64,000 bases of DNA from Amaricoccus solimangrovi (GTDB taxonomy: Bacteria; Pseudomonadota; Alphaproteobacteria; Rhodobacterales; Rhodobacteraceae). A program made the position numbers and the translations under genes. Within the stretch, counting starts at the first letter, position 1; each line of letters begins with the position of its first letter. The notes beneath the pieces are model-generated. The model was not told the DNA's origin. It did no database searches and saw only the letters and a list, made by a program, of their open reading frames with translations. Positions 26,579 to 35,055 of the stretch are shown here, piece by piece. Where the stretch lies: assembly GCF_006385685.1 (NCBI RefSeq), contig NZ_VFRP01000015.1:1-64000 (forward strand), read 5' to 3'.

Positions 26579-27442
26579 ATGGCAACGACCACGACGACGC
26601 CGATCATCCGCCATCTCGCAGATCTGCGCGCCACGACCGCGCGCTGGCGCCGCGAGGGCGCGCGGATCGCGGTGGTGCCGACGATGGGCGCGCTGCACGA
26701 GGGGCATCTGACGCTGGCGCGCGCCGCCCTCGCCCGCGCCGACCGGGTGATCGTGACGCTCTTCGTCAATCCGAAGCAGTTCAACAGTGCCGAGGATCTC
26801 GCCGCCTATCCGCGCACCGAGGAACAGGACGCGGCCAAGCTCGCGCCGCTCGGCGTCGATCTGCTCTACGCGCCCGAGGCGGACCAGATCTATCCCGAGG
26901 GGTTCACGACGCTCGTCCGGGTGAACGGGCTCGACCAGGGGCTCTGCGGCGCCTTCCGGCCCGGCCATTTCGACGGCGTGGCGACGGTGGTGACCAAGCT
27001 CCTGAACCAGACCTCGGCCGATCTCGCCTTCTTCGGCGAGAAGGACTTCCAGCAGCTCGCCATCGTGACCCGGCTCGCGCGCGATCTCGACATCCCCTGC
27101 GAGATCATCGGCGTGCCGACGGTGCGCGAGGCGGACGGGCTGGCGCTCTCCTCGCGCAACGTCCGGCTCTCGGCGGCGGACCGGGCGGCGGCGCCCGCGC
27201 TCGCCGCCGCGCTCACATGGGCGCGCGACGCGATCGAGGCGGGGGCGCCGGTCGGGCCGACGCTCGACGAAGCCCGGCGCGCGATCCTCGCGGCGGGCTA
27301 CGCCGAGATCGAATATCTCGAACTCCGCCGCGCGCGCGATCTCGCGACTCTGACCGAACCCTCGGCCCCGGCGCAGCTGCTCGCCGCCGCCTGGCTCGGC
27401 GGCGTGCGGCTCATCGACAACGTGGCGGTCGCGCCGGTCTGA
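26579..27442 (+). CDS. panC: Pantothenate synthetase
   Basis: 287 residues. Joins pantoate and beta-alanine with ATP. PTMGALHEGHLTLARAA holds the HIGH-type nucleotide motif; FVNPKQFNSAEDLAAYPRT is the pantoate site; FFGEKDFQQLAIV and SSRNVRLS (KMSKS-like) follow. It forms a panBC operon. No panD or panE is in the window. The stop is six bases from the convergent cysK stop, with no terminator visible between them. Confidence 0.97.
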   Translation: MATTTTTPIIRHLADLRATTARWRREGARIAVVPTMGALHEGHLTLARAALARADRVIVTLFVNPKQFNSAEDLAAYPRTEEQDAAKLAPLGVDLLYAPEADQIYPEGFTTLVRVNGLDQGLCGAFRPGHFDGVATVVTKLLNQTSADLAFFGEKDFQQLAIVTRLARDLDIPCEIIGVPTVREADGLALSSRNVRLSAADRAAAPALAAALTWARDAIEAGAPVGPTLDEARRAILAAGYAEIEYLELRRARDLATLTEPSAPAQLLAAAWLGGVRLIDNVAVAPV

Positions 27443-27448
27443 GCGGTC

Positions 27449-28540
27449 TCAGGCCTTGAGCTGATAGCCCGGCGTGGAGGCCGAGATCGCCAGTTCCTCG
27501 GTGTTCATCTCCGCGCCATAGGGCTCGAAGAGCGGCGTCGAGAGATAGCGTTCGCCGGTGTCGGGCAGCATCGCGAGGATGACCGAGCCCGGCGCGGCCG
27601 ATTGCGCGACCTGGAGCGCCACCGCGACGGTCGAGCCGCCGGAGACGCCGGTCAGGATCCCCTCCTCCGCCGCGAGCCGGCGCGCGACCGCCATGCCCTC
27701 TGGCCCGGCGACCGGGATCAGGCTGTCGTAGCCGCCGTTGTCGAGCGCCTCCTGCAGCACGAGCGGGATGAAATCGGGCGTCCAGCCCTGGATCGGATGC
27801 GGCTGGAAGGCCGGGTGGCTCACCGCCGGGCCGCCGTCCTCCGTCCGCTCCTGCGCGGTCCCGGAACTCACCAGCGCCGCGTTCGTCGGTTCCGACAGGA
27901 TGATCTTCGTCTCCGGCCGCTCCCGCCGCAGCACGCGCGACACGCCCGCGACCGTGCCGCCGGTGCCGTAACCGGTCACGAAATAATCGAGGCGGCTGCC
28001 CGCGAAATCGCCGAGGATCTCGCGCGCGGTGGTGTTCTCGTGGATGAGCGCGTTCGCCTCGGTCTCGAACTGGCGGGCGTAGAACCAGCCGTTCGCCTCG
28101 GCCAGCTCCTTCGCCTTCATGTACATCCCCGTCCCCTTCTGCTCCTTCGGGGTCAGGATCACCTTCGCGCCCATGTAGCGCATCAGCTGCCGCCGCTCGA
28201 CCGAGAAGCTCTCGGCCATCGTCACCACCAGCGGATAGCCCTTCGCGGCGCAGACCATCGCAAGGCCGATGCCGGTATTGCCGCTCGTCGCCTCGACCAC
28301 GGTCTGGCCGGGCTTCAGCGCGCCCGAACGCTCGGCCTCCTCGATCATGCTGATCGCGAGCCGGTCCTTGACCGAGGCGCCGGGATTGAAGAACTCGCCC
28401 TTCACATAGATCGTCACATGCTCCGGCGCGATCCGGTTCAGCCGGACGCAGGGCGTATCGCCGATCGTGTCGACGATGCTGTCATAGAGGCGCCCGCGCC
28501 CGCTCGTCGTCCGCGAAGCCTTTTCCATCGTCGTGGTCAT
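27449..28540 (-). CDS. cysK: Cysteine synthase A (O-acetylserine sulfhydrylase)
   Basis: 363 residues, somewhat longer than the usual 310-330. PLP-dependent; makes cysteine from O-acetylserine and sulfide. The PLP lysine is K58 in NPGASVKDRLAI; the substrate loop is ATSGNTGIGLA; GTGGTVAGVSRVL binds the cofactor phosphate; GILTGVSGGSTVA follows. A 15-residue N-terminal lead and a C-terminal tail (EPYGAEMNTEELAIS) account for the extra length. The ATG at 28540 has GGAGG upstream. Confidence 0.93.
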   Translation of the reverse strand: MTTTMEKASRTTSGRGRLYDSIVDTIGDTPCVRLNRIAPEHVTIYVKGEFFNPGASVKDRLAISMIEEAERSGALKPGQTVVEATSGNTGIGLAMVCAAKGYPLVVTMAESFSVERRQLMRYMGAKVILTPKEQKGTGMYMKAKELAEANGWFYARQFETEANALIHENTTAREILGDFAGSRLDYFVTGYGTGGTVAGVSRVLRRERPETKIILSEPTNAALVSSGTAQERTEDGGPAVSHPAFQPHPIQGWTPDFIPLVLQEALDNGGYDSLIPVAGPEGMAVARRLAAEEGILTGVSGGSTVAVALQVAQSAAPGSVILAMLPDTGERYLSTPLFEPYGAEMNTEELAISASTPGYQLKA

Positions 28541-28705
28541 GACAATCCTCCACCTGTCGCGCCGCTGCCTCCGGCGCGTTTCGCCGGAGATCCTAGCATC
28601 ATCGCGGCCCGCGGCCAGAGTGGATCGCGGCATTGCCGAGTCCGGCCCGCCCGCCTAATCATCTGCCGCCGGCGCCTCGTCCGGCGATGGCGGAGGCTGC
28701 GCGGC

Positions 28706-30163
28706 ATGGCGGTTTTCAGGTTCGTCCGGTGGATCGTGGCCGCGCTTCTCGTGGTCGTCGCGCTCGTGCTCGTCGCGCGGACCGTCCAGGCGATCCGCGA
28801 TCCGGCCCTCGCCCCCTGGCACCGTCTGGCCCCCGACGAGCCGGGCGTCGCGGAGATGGACGCGATGGACTGGCCGGGGTGGCTCGCCGCCGAGGACCGC
28901 GTCTTCGCCGAGGTCCGCGCCATGTCGGAGGCGCTGCCCCCCGAGGACCAGCTGCCGGAAAACCGCTACTGGCCCGGAAGCCCGATGTACGCGGCGGGCT
29001 TCCCGACCGACTGGAACCGTTCCTTCACGCTCATGCCCGATGGCGCGCCGAAGGGCGCGGTCGTGCTGCTGCACGGGCTGACGGATTCGCCCTACAGCCT
29101 GCGCCACGTCGGCGCCTTCTACCGCGACCGGGGCTACGCGGTCGTGGGGATGCGGATGCCGGGGCACGGGACGGTGCCGGGCGGCCTCGCCGCCGCCGAC
29201 TGGCGCGACTGGATGGCGGCGACGCGGCTCGGCGTGCGCGCGGCCCGCGCGCTCGCGCCCGAGGGGCCGCTCGATCTCGTCGGCTATTCGAACGGCGGGG
29301 CGCTCGCCATGGCCTACACGCTCGACGCGCTGGCCGATCCGGGGCTCGCCCGGCCGGACCGGGTCGTGCTGCTCTCGCCGATGATCGGCGTTACCTTCTT
29401 CGCCCGTTTCGCCGGGCTCGCCGGCTGGCCCGCGCTGCTGCCGGCCTTCGACCGCGCGGCCTGGTTCGACCTCGTCACCGAATACAATCCGTTCAAGTAC
29501 AATTCCTTCCCGGTCCAGGGCGGCCGCCAGTCCTGGCGGCTGACCGAGGAACTGCGCCGCCGGCTCGACGAGGCGGCGGCCGCTGGCCGGCTCGCGGCGC
29601 TGCCGCCGATCCTCACCTTCCAGTCGGTCGCCGATTCCACCGTGAGCACCCCCGCCGTGCTGAGCCGGCTCTACGACCGGCTGCCCGCGAACGGCAGCGA
29701 ACTCGTGCTCTACGACGTGAACCGCGCCGCGCAGCTCGCGACCATGCTGCGCCCGGGGCCGCGCGGCCTGGCCGACCGGCTGCTGCCGCCCGGCCCGCGC
29801 GCGTTCCGCTCCGTTCTCATCGGCGCCGACGCGGCGGGCGGCGCCGTGGCGCGCATCCGCGAGACCGACGGATCCGAGCGGAGCGAGGCGCTCGGCATTC
29901 CCTATCCGCGCGAGATCTTCTCGCTCTCGCACATCGCCCTCCCCTTCCCCCCCTCGGACGCGCTCTACGGCTACGCGCCGGACGGGCGGGAGAATTTCGG
30001 GATCTCCCTCGGCGCGCTCGTCGCGCGGGGGGAGACGGGCACGCTCGGCATCAGCCTCGACGGGCTCGGGCGGCTCAGTTCCAACCCGTTCCTCGCGGAC
30101 ATGCTGGACCGGATCGGAACCTTCATGGCGCCGGTGACCGCGGATACCGGCGCCGTTCCGTAA
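28706..30163 (+). CDS. Membrane-anchored alpha/beta hydrolase
   Basis: 485 residues. An N-terminal transmembrane helix (FVRWIVAALLVVVALVLVA, residues 5-23) is followed by an alpha/beta-hydrolase domain facing the periplasm. VLLHGLTDSPYSLRHVG is the oxyanion region, VGYSNGGALAMAYTLDALAD contains the nucleophile Ser, FQSVADSTVS contains a candidate acid, and FSLSHIALPFPPSD holds the likely His. The substrate is unknown; lipase or carboxylesterase activity is plausible. GGAGG lies nine bases before the ATG. It stands alone between cysK and the hydroquinone reductase gene. Confidence 0.82.
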   Translation: MAVFRFVRWIVAALLVVVALVLVARTVQAIRDPALAPWHRLAPDEPGVAEMDAMDWPGWLAAEDRVFAEVRAMSEALPPEDQLPENRYWPGSPMYAAGFPTDWNRSFTLMPDGAPKGAVVLLHGLTDSPYSLRHVGAFYRDRGYAVVGMRMPGHGTVPGGLAAADWRDWMAATRLGVRAARALAPEGPLDLVGYSNGGALAMAYTLDALADPGLARPDRVVLLSPMIGVTFFARFAGLAGWPALLPAFDRAAWFDLVTEYNPFKYNSFPVQGGRQSWRLTEELRRRLDEAAAAGRLAALPPILTFQSVADSTVSTPAVLSRLYDRLPANGSELVLYDVNRAAQLATMLRPGPRGLADRLLPPGPRAFRSVLIGADAAGGAVARIRETDGSERSEALGIPYPREIFSLSHIALPFPPSDALYGYAPDGRENFGISLGALVARGETGTLGISLDGLGRLSSNPFLADMLDRIGTFMAPVTADTGAVP

Positions 30164-30245
30164 ACAGTCCGGCGATGGTCCACGCCTTTGTCCCGCCTCC
30201 GGCCCGCCCTAGGTTGCGAAAAGAGAACCGAGGGGAGGATCAGGG

Positions 30246-31235
30246 ATGGGACTGCTGCGCGACGGGGAATGGGTCGACCGCTGGTATGACACGGACTCGA
30301 CCGGGGGCGCCTTCGAACGCCAGCCGACGACCTGGCGGAACTGGGTGACGCCCGACGGGGCGCCGGGCCCGAGCGGAGAGGGCGGCTTCGCGGCGGAGAG
30401 CGGGCGCTATCACCTCTATGTCTCGCTGGCCTGTCCCTGGGCGCATCGCACGCTTATCTTCCGCGCGCTGAAGGGGCTCGCGCCGCATGTCTCGGTCGAC
30501 GTGGTGCATCCGGTGATGGCCGAGGACGGCTGGACCTTCGCGACCGACTTCCCCGGCGCGACCGGGGATCGCCTCGGCGGGCGGCGCTTCCTGCGCGAGG
30601 TCTATCTCGCCGCCGATCCGAAGGCCTCGGGCCGGGTGACCGTGCCGGTGCTCTGGGACCGGAAGCGGGAAACCATCGTCTCGAACGAATCGGCCGAGAT
30701 CATCCGGATGTTCAACTCCGCCTTCGACGCGATCACCGGCGACCGCGGCGACTTCTGGCCGGAGGCGCTGCGCGCGGAGATCGAGGCGGTCAACACGCGC
30801 GTCTACGACGGGGTGAACAACGGCGTCTACCGCGCGGGCTTCGCGACGCGGCAGGAGGCCTACGAGACGGCGGCGCGCGGGGTGTTCGAGACGCTCGACT
30901 GGCTCGAGGAGAGGCTCGGGTCGCGCCGCTACCTGATGGGCGACCGGCTGACCGAGGCGGACATCCGGCTGGTGACCACCCTCTTCCGCTTCGATCCGGT
31001 CTATCACGGCCATTTCAAGTGCAACCGGCGCCAGCTCCGCGCCTATCCTGCGCTCTGGGCCTATGCGCGCGAACTCTACCAGCTGCCGGGCGTCGCGGAG
31101 ACCGTCGATTTCGCGCATATCACGACGCATTATTACGTGAGCCACAAGACGATCAACCCGACCGGGATCGTGCCGATCGGCCCGGATCTCGACTGGTCGG
31201 CACCCCATGGCCGGGACCGGCGGGCGGCCGCCTGA
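30246..31235 (+). CDS. yqjG: Glutathionyl-hydroquinone reductase (Xi-class GST)
   Basis: 329 residues, the family length. Reduces glutathionyl-hydroquinones, releasing glutathione. The catalytic Cys is in YVSLACPWAHRTLIFRALKG; VPVLWDRKRETIVSNESAEI is the glutathione site; LTEADIRLVTTLFRFDPVY and HFKCNRRQL are Xi-class signatures, as is DFAHITTHYYVSHKTINPTG at the C terminus. GGGAGGATCAGGG precedes the ATG. Symbol by homology to E. coli YqjG. Confidence 0.95.
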   Translation: MGLLRDGEWVDRWYDTDSTGGAFERQPTTWRNWVTPDGAPGPSGEGGFAAESGRYHLYVSLACPWAHRTLIFRALKGLAPHVSVDVVHPVMAEDGWTFATDFPGATGDRLGGRRFLREVYLAADPKASGRVTVPVLWDRKRETIVSNESAEIIRMFNSAFDAITGDRGDFWPEALRAEIEAVNTRVYDGVNNGVYRAGFATRQEAYETAARGVFETLDWLEERLGSRRYLMGDRLTEADIRLVTTLFRFDPVYHGHFKCNRRQLRAYPALWAYARELYQLPGVAETVDFAHITTHYYVSHKTINPTGIVPIGPDLDWSAPHGRDRRAAA

Positions 31236-31334
31236 GGCGGTCCCCGCGGGCGAAGGTTCCGAAGGCGTCCGCGGGGCGCGGCCTCGCCCGCCGGCGGGGC
31301 GCCCGACGCGGCGCCACCGCCCGGAAGGCCCGCC

Positions 31335-31754
31335 TCAGCCCCCGTAGCCGCCGAGTTCGCAGATCACCGCCCATTCGGTGTCGCTGACCGGCTGGACCGA
31401 GAGGCGGCTGTTTCTCACCAGCACCATGTCGCGCAGCCGCTCCTCCGCCTTGCAGGCATCGAGCGTCACCGCGCGCGGCATCGGCGCCACCGCGCGGATG
31501 TCGACGCAGTCCCAGCGTGGATCCTCGGTCGAACTGTCGGGATGCGCCTCGGCGATCACCTCGACCACGCCCACGATCGCCTTCGCGCCCTGCGAGTGAT
31601 AGAAGAAGCCGAGGTCGCCCACCTTCATCTCGCGCATGTTGTTGCGCGCCTGGTAGTTGCGGACCCCGTCCCATTCCTGGCCCGCCGCGCCCTTTCCGAC
31701 CTGATCCTCCCAGGACCAGGTCTCGGCCTCCGACTTGAAGAGCCAGTGGCGCAT
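31335..31754 (-). CDS. EVE domain-containing protein
   Basis: 139 residues, a single EVE (PUA-like) domain. MRHWLFKSEAETWSWEDQVG at the start, then WDGVRNYQARNNMREMKVGD and FFYHSQGAKAIVGVVEV are the standard family blocks. EVE domains are thought to bind modified bases in nucleic acids; the bacterial stand-alone role is not settled. Its ATG overlaps the preceding stop (TGATG). It is the last gene of the tsaD-gpsA-YciI-EVE operon. Confidence 0.92.
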   Translation of the reverse strand: MRHWLFKSEAETWSWEDQVGKGAAGQEWDGVRNYQARNNMREMKVGDLGFFYHSQGAKAIVGVVEVIAEAHPDSSTEDPRWDCVDIRAVAPMPRAVTLDACKAEERLRDMVLVRNSRLSVQPVSDTEWAVICELGGYGG

Positions 31755-32026
31755 CAGCCGATCACCTTCTTCCAGGGCCGGATCGCGACCGAGGCGAAGA
31801 GCCCCGCCGCCGCGTAGGGGTCGTTCGCGGCCCAGGCCTCGGCCGCCGCCAGGTCGGGCACGTCGAGGATCACGAGCGAGCCCGCCATCTCGCCGCCCGC
31901 GTCGAGCAGCGGGCCGGCCTGCGTCACCACGCCCGTGGTCCGGGCGTAGTCGAGATGCGCCTCCCGCGTCGCCTTGCGGATGTCGAGCGCGCCGGGCTTG
32001 TCGTCGCAGATCAGGGCGTAGAGCAT
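31754..32026 (-). CDS. YciI family protein
   Basis: 90 residues, an alpha-beta ferredoxin-like (dimeric alpha/beta barrel) protein. MLYALICDDKPGALDIRKAT and GSLVILDVPDLAAAEAWAAN DP are typical YciI blocks, with the conserved His in REAHLDY. No activity is established for most members. It lies 39 bases after gpsA and overlaps the EVE gene by one base, so it is part of the same operon. Confidence 0.92.
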   Translation of the reverse strand: MLYALICDDKPGALDIRKATREAHLDYARTTGVVTQAGPLLDAGGEMAGSLVILDVPDLAAAEAWAANDPYAAAGLFASVAIRPWKKVIG

Positions 32027-32065
32027 GGTCGTCTTCCTCGTGACAGAATTCTCGTTCGTCCCGTC

Positions 32066-33031
32066 TCATTCGTCGCGGAGCGGCCGGGACAGGAGCGCCT
32101 CCATCGCGCCGTCGAGCGTGAGCCGCCCTTCGAGCACGTCGGCGACGGCGGCCGCGATCGGCATCTCGACGCCGTGCCGGGCGCTCAGCGCGCAGGCGGC
32201 GCGGGCGGTGGCCACGCCCTCGACCGTGCCGCCCGGCCGCGCCGCGCCGGAGCCGAGCGCGCGGCCGAGCGAGAAGTTGCGCGACTGCGTCGAATTGCAG
32301 GTGAGCGAGAGATCCCCGAGCCCCGAGAGCCCGGCGAGCGTCTCCGCCCGGGCGCCGAGCGCGACCGCGAGCCGGGTCATCTCCGCGAAGCCCCGCGTCA
32401 TCAGCGCCGCCCGCGCGGAATGGCCGAGGCCCGCGCCGTCGGCCATGCCGCAGGCGATCGCCATCACGTTCTTGAGCGCGCCGCCGATCTGCGCGCCGAT
32501 CACGTCGTCGGTCAGGTAGAGCCGCAGCCGCCGCGCCGCGAGCCGGCGCTGCAGGTCGGGGCCGAGCGCGGGGTCGGCGCAGGCGAGCGTCAGCGCGCTC
32601 GGCAGGTTTCGCGCGATCTCCCCCGCGAAGCCCGGCCCGGTCAGCGCGGCGAGCGGCGCGCCGGGCAGCGCCTCGGCCGCGATCTCGGTCTGGAGGCGGA
32701 GCGTGCGCGCGTCGATCCCCTTGGCGCAGAGCACCACCGGCGCGCGGGGAAGCTCCGCGCCGCGTTCGGCGAGGAAGGCGCCGGTATTCTGCGCCGAGAC
32801 GGCGAGAAGCAGCGCCCGGGCGCCGCGCACGCGGCCGATCTCGGCGGTGCATTCGACCGCCTCGGGCAGGCTCACCCCCGGCAGCCGGTCCGGATCGGCG
32901 CGGCGGGCCGCGAGCGCCGCCATCCGCGCCGGGTCGCGGCCCCAGAGAATCACCCGCCGGCCCTCGCCGGCATGGACGGCGGCGAGCGCCATGCCGAAAG
33001 CGCCGGCGCCGAGCACCGCGATCCCGCTCAT
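32066..33031 (-). CDS. gpsA: Glycerol-3-phosphate dehydrogenase [NAD(P)+]
   Basis: 321 residues. Reduces dihydroxyacetone phosphate to sn-glycerol-3-phosphate for phospholipid synthesis. The NAD motif [12 protein letters not shown] is at the N terminus; [19 protein letters not shown], then [19 protein letters not shown] with the catalytic Lys; [19 protein letters not shown] is the substrate-binding block. The start overlaps the tsaD stop (ATGA), so the two genes are coupled. Confidence 0.96.
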   Translation of the reverse strand: MSGIAVLGAGAFGMALAAVHAGEGRRVILWGRDPARMAALAARRADPDRLPGVSLPEAVECTAEIGRVRGARALLLAVSAQNTGAFLAERGAELPRAPVVLCAKGIDARTLRLQTEIAAEALPGAPLAALTGPGFAGEIARNLPSALTLACADPALGPDLQRRLAARRLRLYLTDDVIGAQIGGALKNVMAIACGMADGAGLGHSARAALMTRGFAEMTRLAVALGARAETLAGLSGLGDLSLTCNSTQSRNFSLGRALGSGAARPGGTVEGVATARAACALSARHGVEMPIAAAVADVLEGRLTLDGAMEALLSRPLRDE

Positions 33032-34128
33032 GCCTTGGCTCCCTTGCGGCCGGATCCGAGCATCGGCGCCGCCGCCGCGTCGAGCGGCCAGCGCGGCCGG
33101 GCGGAGAGGTCGAGCGCGTCCGGCCCGCGCGCGGCCATCGCCTCGGCCGCCGCGAAGGCGATCATCGCGCCGTTGTCGGTGCAGAGCGCGAGCGGCGGCG
33201 CGACCCAGGCGAATCCCTCGTGTTCCGCGACCCTCCGGAGCGCGGCGCGGATCGCGCCGTTCGCCGCGACCCCGCCCGCCACCGCGAGCACCGGGGTCCC
33301 GACCGCGTGGCGGCCGCGGAAGGCCGCGCAGGCGCGGTGGGTCTTCTCGGCCAGCGTCTCGGCGACCGCCGCCTGGAAGCTCACGCAGAGATCGGCCCGC
33401 TCCGCCCGGGTGATGCCGCCCCGCGCCGCGACGCGCTTGTCGCGCGCCCGCCGGACCGCGGTCTTGAGGCCCGAAAAGGAGAGGTCGCAGCCCGGCCGGT
33501 CGAGCAGCGGCCGGGGCAGGTCGAAGGCGGCGGGATCGCCCGCCCGCGCCTCCGCCTCGACCCGGGGGCCGCCGGGCTGGCCGAGGCCGAGCAGCTTCGC
33601 GATCTTGTCGAAGGCCTCGCCCGGCGCGTCGTCGATCGTGCCGCCGAGGCGGGTGAAGCGCTCCGGCCCCTCGACGATCAGGAACTGGCAATGCCCGCCG
33701 GAGACGAGCAGCGCGAGATAGGGGAAGGCGACCGGCTCGGTCAGCCGCGGCGTCAGCGCGTGGCCGGCGAGATGGTTCACGCCGTAGAGCGGCTTGCCCG
33801 TCGCCGCCGCGAGCCCCTTCGCGAACATCACGCCGGAGAGCACGCCGCCGATCAGCCCCGGCCCCGCCGTCACCGCGATCGCGTCCACCGCGCCGAGCGT
33901 CAGCCCCGCGTCGCGGAGCGCCGCCTCGGTCACGCGGTCGAGCCGCTCGGCATGGGCGCGGGCGGCGATCTCGGGCACCACGCCGCCGAAAGCGGCGTGC
34001 AGCGCGTCCTGCCCCTCGACGCGCGCCGCGAGGATCTCGGCCACCGGCTGGCCCGGGCGCGCGCGAATCAGCGCGGCGGCGGTGTCGTCGCAGCTGCTTT
34101 CGAGGCCGAGGATGATCCGCGCGTCCAT
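33028..34128 (-). CDS. tsaD: tRNA N6-adenosine threonylcarbamoyltransferase TsaD
   Basis: 366 residues. Transfers the threonylcarbamoyl group to A37 of ANN-decoding tRNAs, with TsaB and TsaE (not in this window). ASKHA fold; the start reads [20 protein letters not shown]; the metal-binding HxxxH is H119 and H123 in [27 protein letters not shown] is the phosphate loop. The ATG at 34128 is the standard N terminus although the frame stays open upstream. First gene of the operon, divergent from hemD. Confidence 0.97.
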   Translation of the reverse strand: MDARIILGLESSCDDTAAALIRARPGQPVAEILAARVEGQDALHAAFGGVVPEIAARAHAERLDRVTEAALRDAGLTLGAVDAIAVTAGPGLIGGVLSGVMFAKGLAAATGKPLYGVNHLAGHALTPRLTEPVAFPYLALLVSGGHCQFLIVEGPERFTRLGGTIDDAPGEAFDKIAKLLGLGQPGGPRVEAEARAGDPAAFDLPRPLLDRPGCDLSFSGLKTAVRRARDKRVAARGGITRAERADLCVSFQAAVAETLAEKTHRACAAFRGRHAVGTPVLAVAGGVAANGAIRAALRRVAEHEGFAWVAPPLALCTDNGAMIAFAAAEAMAARGPDALDLSARPRWPLDAAAAPMLGSGRKGAKA

Positions 34129-34241
34129 GGTTCCCTTCCCGCCGGCACCGCGTTGCGCGGCGCCCGTCCGGCGGGTACCACTCCGGGCGGGGGCGGCGCA
34201 ACGGCGCGCGCATGCCCGGAGCGCGAAGGGAGCGGGATCTG

Positions 34242-34964
34242 GTGGCGAAAAAGACCCTTCTCCTGACCCGGCCGGCACGCCAGTCCGAAGCCTTCGCCCG
34301 GGCGCTCGAGGCGGAGCTGCCGGGCCGGTTCGAGGTGATCGTGGCGCCGATGACGCGGATCACGCCGACCGCGGAACCGCTCGATCTCGACGGCGCCTCG
34401 GGCCTGCTCTTCACCTCCGCGAACGGCGTGGAGCAGTTCGCGGCGCGCGGGATCGCGACCGGCCTGCCCGCCTATTGCGTCGGCGCGATGACCGCCGCCG
34501 CGGCGCGCAGGGCCGGGCTCGCCGCCGAGAGCGCCGATGGCGACGTCGCGGCGCTCGCTGGCCTCGCGCGCGCGCGCTACCGGCCGGGCGACGGGCCGCT
34601 CGTCCATGTCCGGGGCCGCCACGCGGCGGGCGACCTCCTCGGCGCGCTGGCCGCGGCCGGAATTCCCGGCCGCGCGGCGGAGATCTACCGCCAGACCGCC
34701 GCGCCGCTCGGAGCGGAGGCGGCGGCGCGCTTCGCCGCCGGCGGGATCGACGTGGTCACGCAGTTCTCGCCGCGCTCGGCGGCGGCGCTCGCGGCCGAAC
34801 TCGCGCGCGGCGGCTGGCCGCTCGACCGGGTCACCTCCGTCGCGCTCAGCGCCGCGGCCGACGCGGCCTTCGCCGGCGTCGCGCCCGGGCGGCGGATCGT
34901 CGCGGCGGAACCGGGCCGGGCGGGAATGATCGCGGCCCTCTCCGCGCTCCGATCCCGCGGGTAG
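34242..34964 (+). CDS. hemD: Uroporphyrinogen-III synthase
   Basis: 240 residues. Cyclises hydroxymethylbilane to uroporphyrinogen III in haem synthesis. A poorly conserved family: [17 protein letters not shown] at the N terminus, [16 protein letters not shown], and [16 protein letters not shown] are the recognisable blocks. GTG 34242 has AAGGGAG upstream and is preferred; ATG 34212 would add ten residues without a good site. It is divergent from tsaD and followed by the Mic60-like and hemY genes, a known alphaproteobacterial arrangement. Confidence 0.9.
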   Translation: MAKKTLLLTRPARQSEAFARALEAELPGRFEVIVAPMTRITPTAEPLDLDGASGLLFTSANGVEQFAARGIATGLPAYCVGAMTAAAARRAGLAAESADGDVAALAGLARARYRPGDGPLVHVRGRHAAGDLLGALAAAGIPGRAAEIYRQTAAPLGAEAAARFAAGGIDVVTQFSPRSAAALAAELARGGWPLDRVTSVALSAAADAAFAGVAPGRRIVAAEPGRAGMIAALSALRSRG

Positions 34965-35055
34965 GCCGCTTGTCCGCCGGATGGGCTTTGCCTAGTATCC
35001 CCCTCCAACACGGCTCGCCGGCGAGGCTGGCGGTGACGGCGCGATCAAGGGTGGA

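Noticed and set aside
31242-31276. Hairpin CCCCGCGG / CCGCGGGG after the hydroquinone reductase gene
   Set aside because: The 19-base loop and lack of a T-run make it a poor terminator; such pairs are expected by chance at this GC content.
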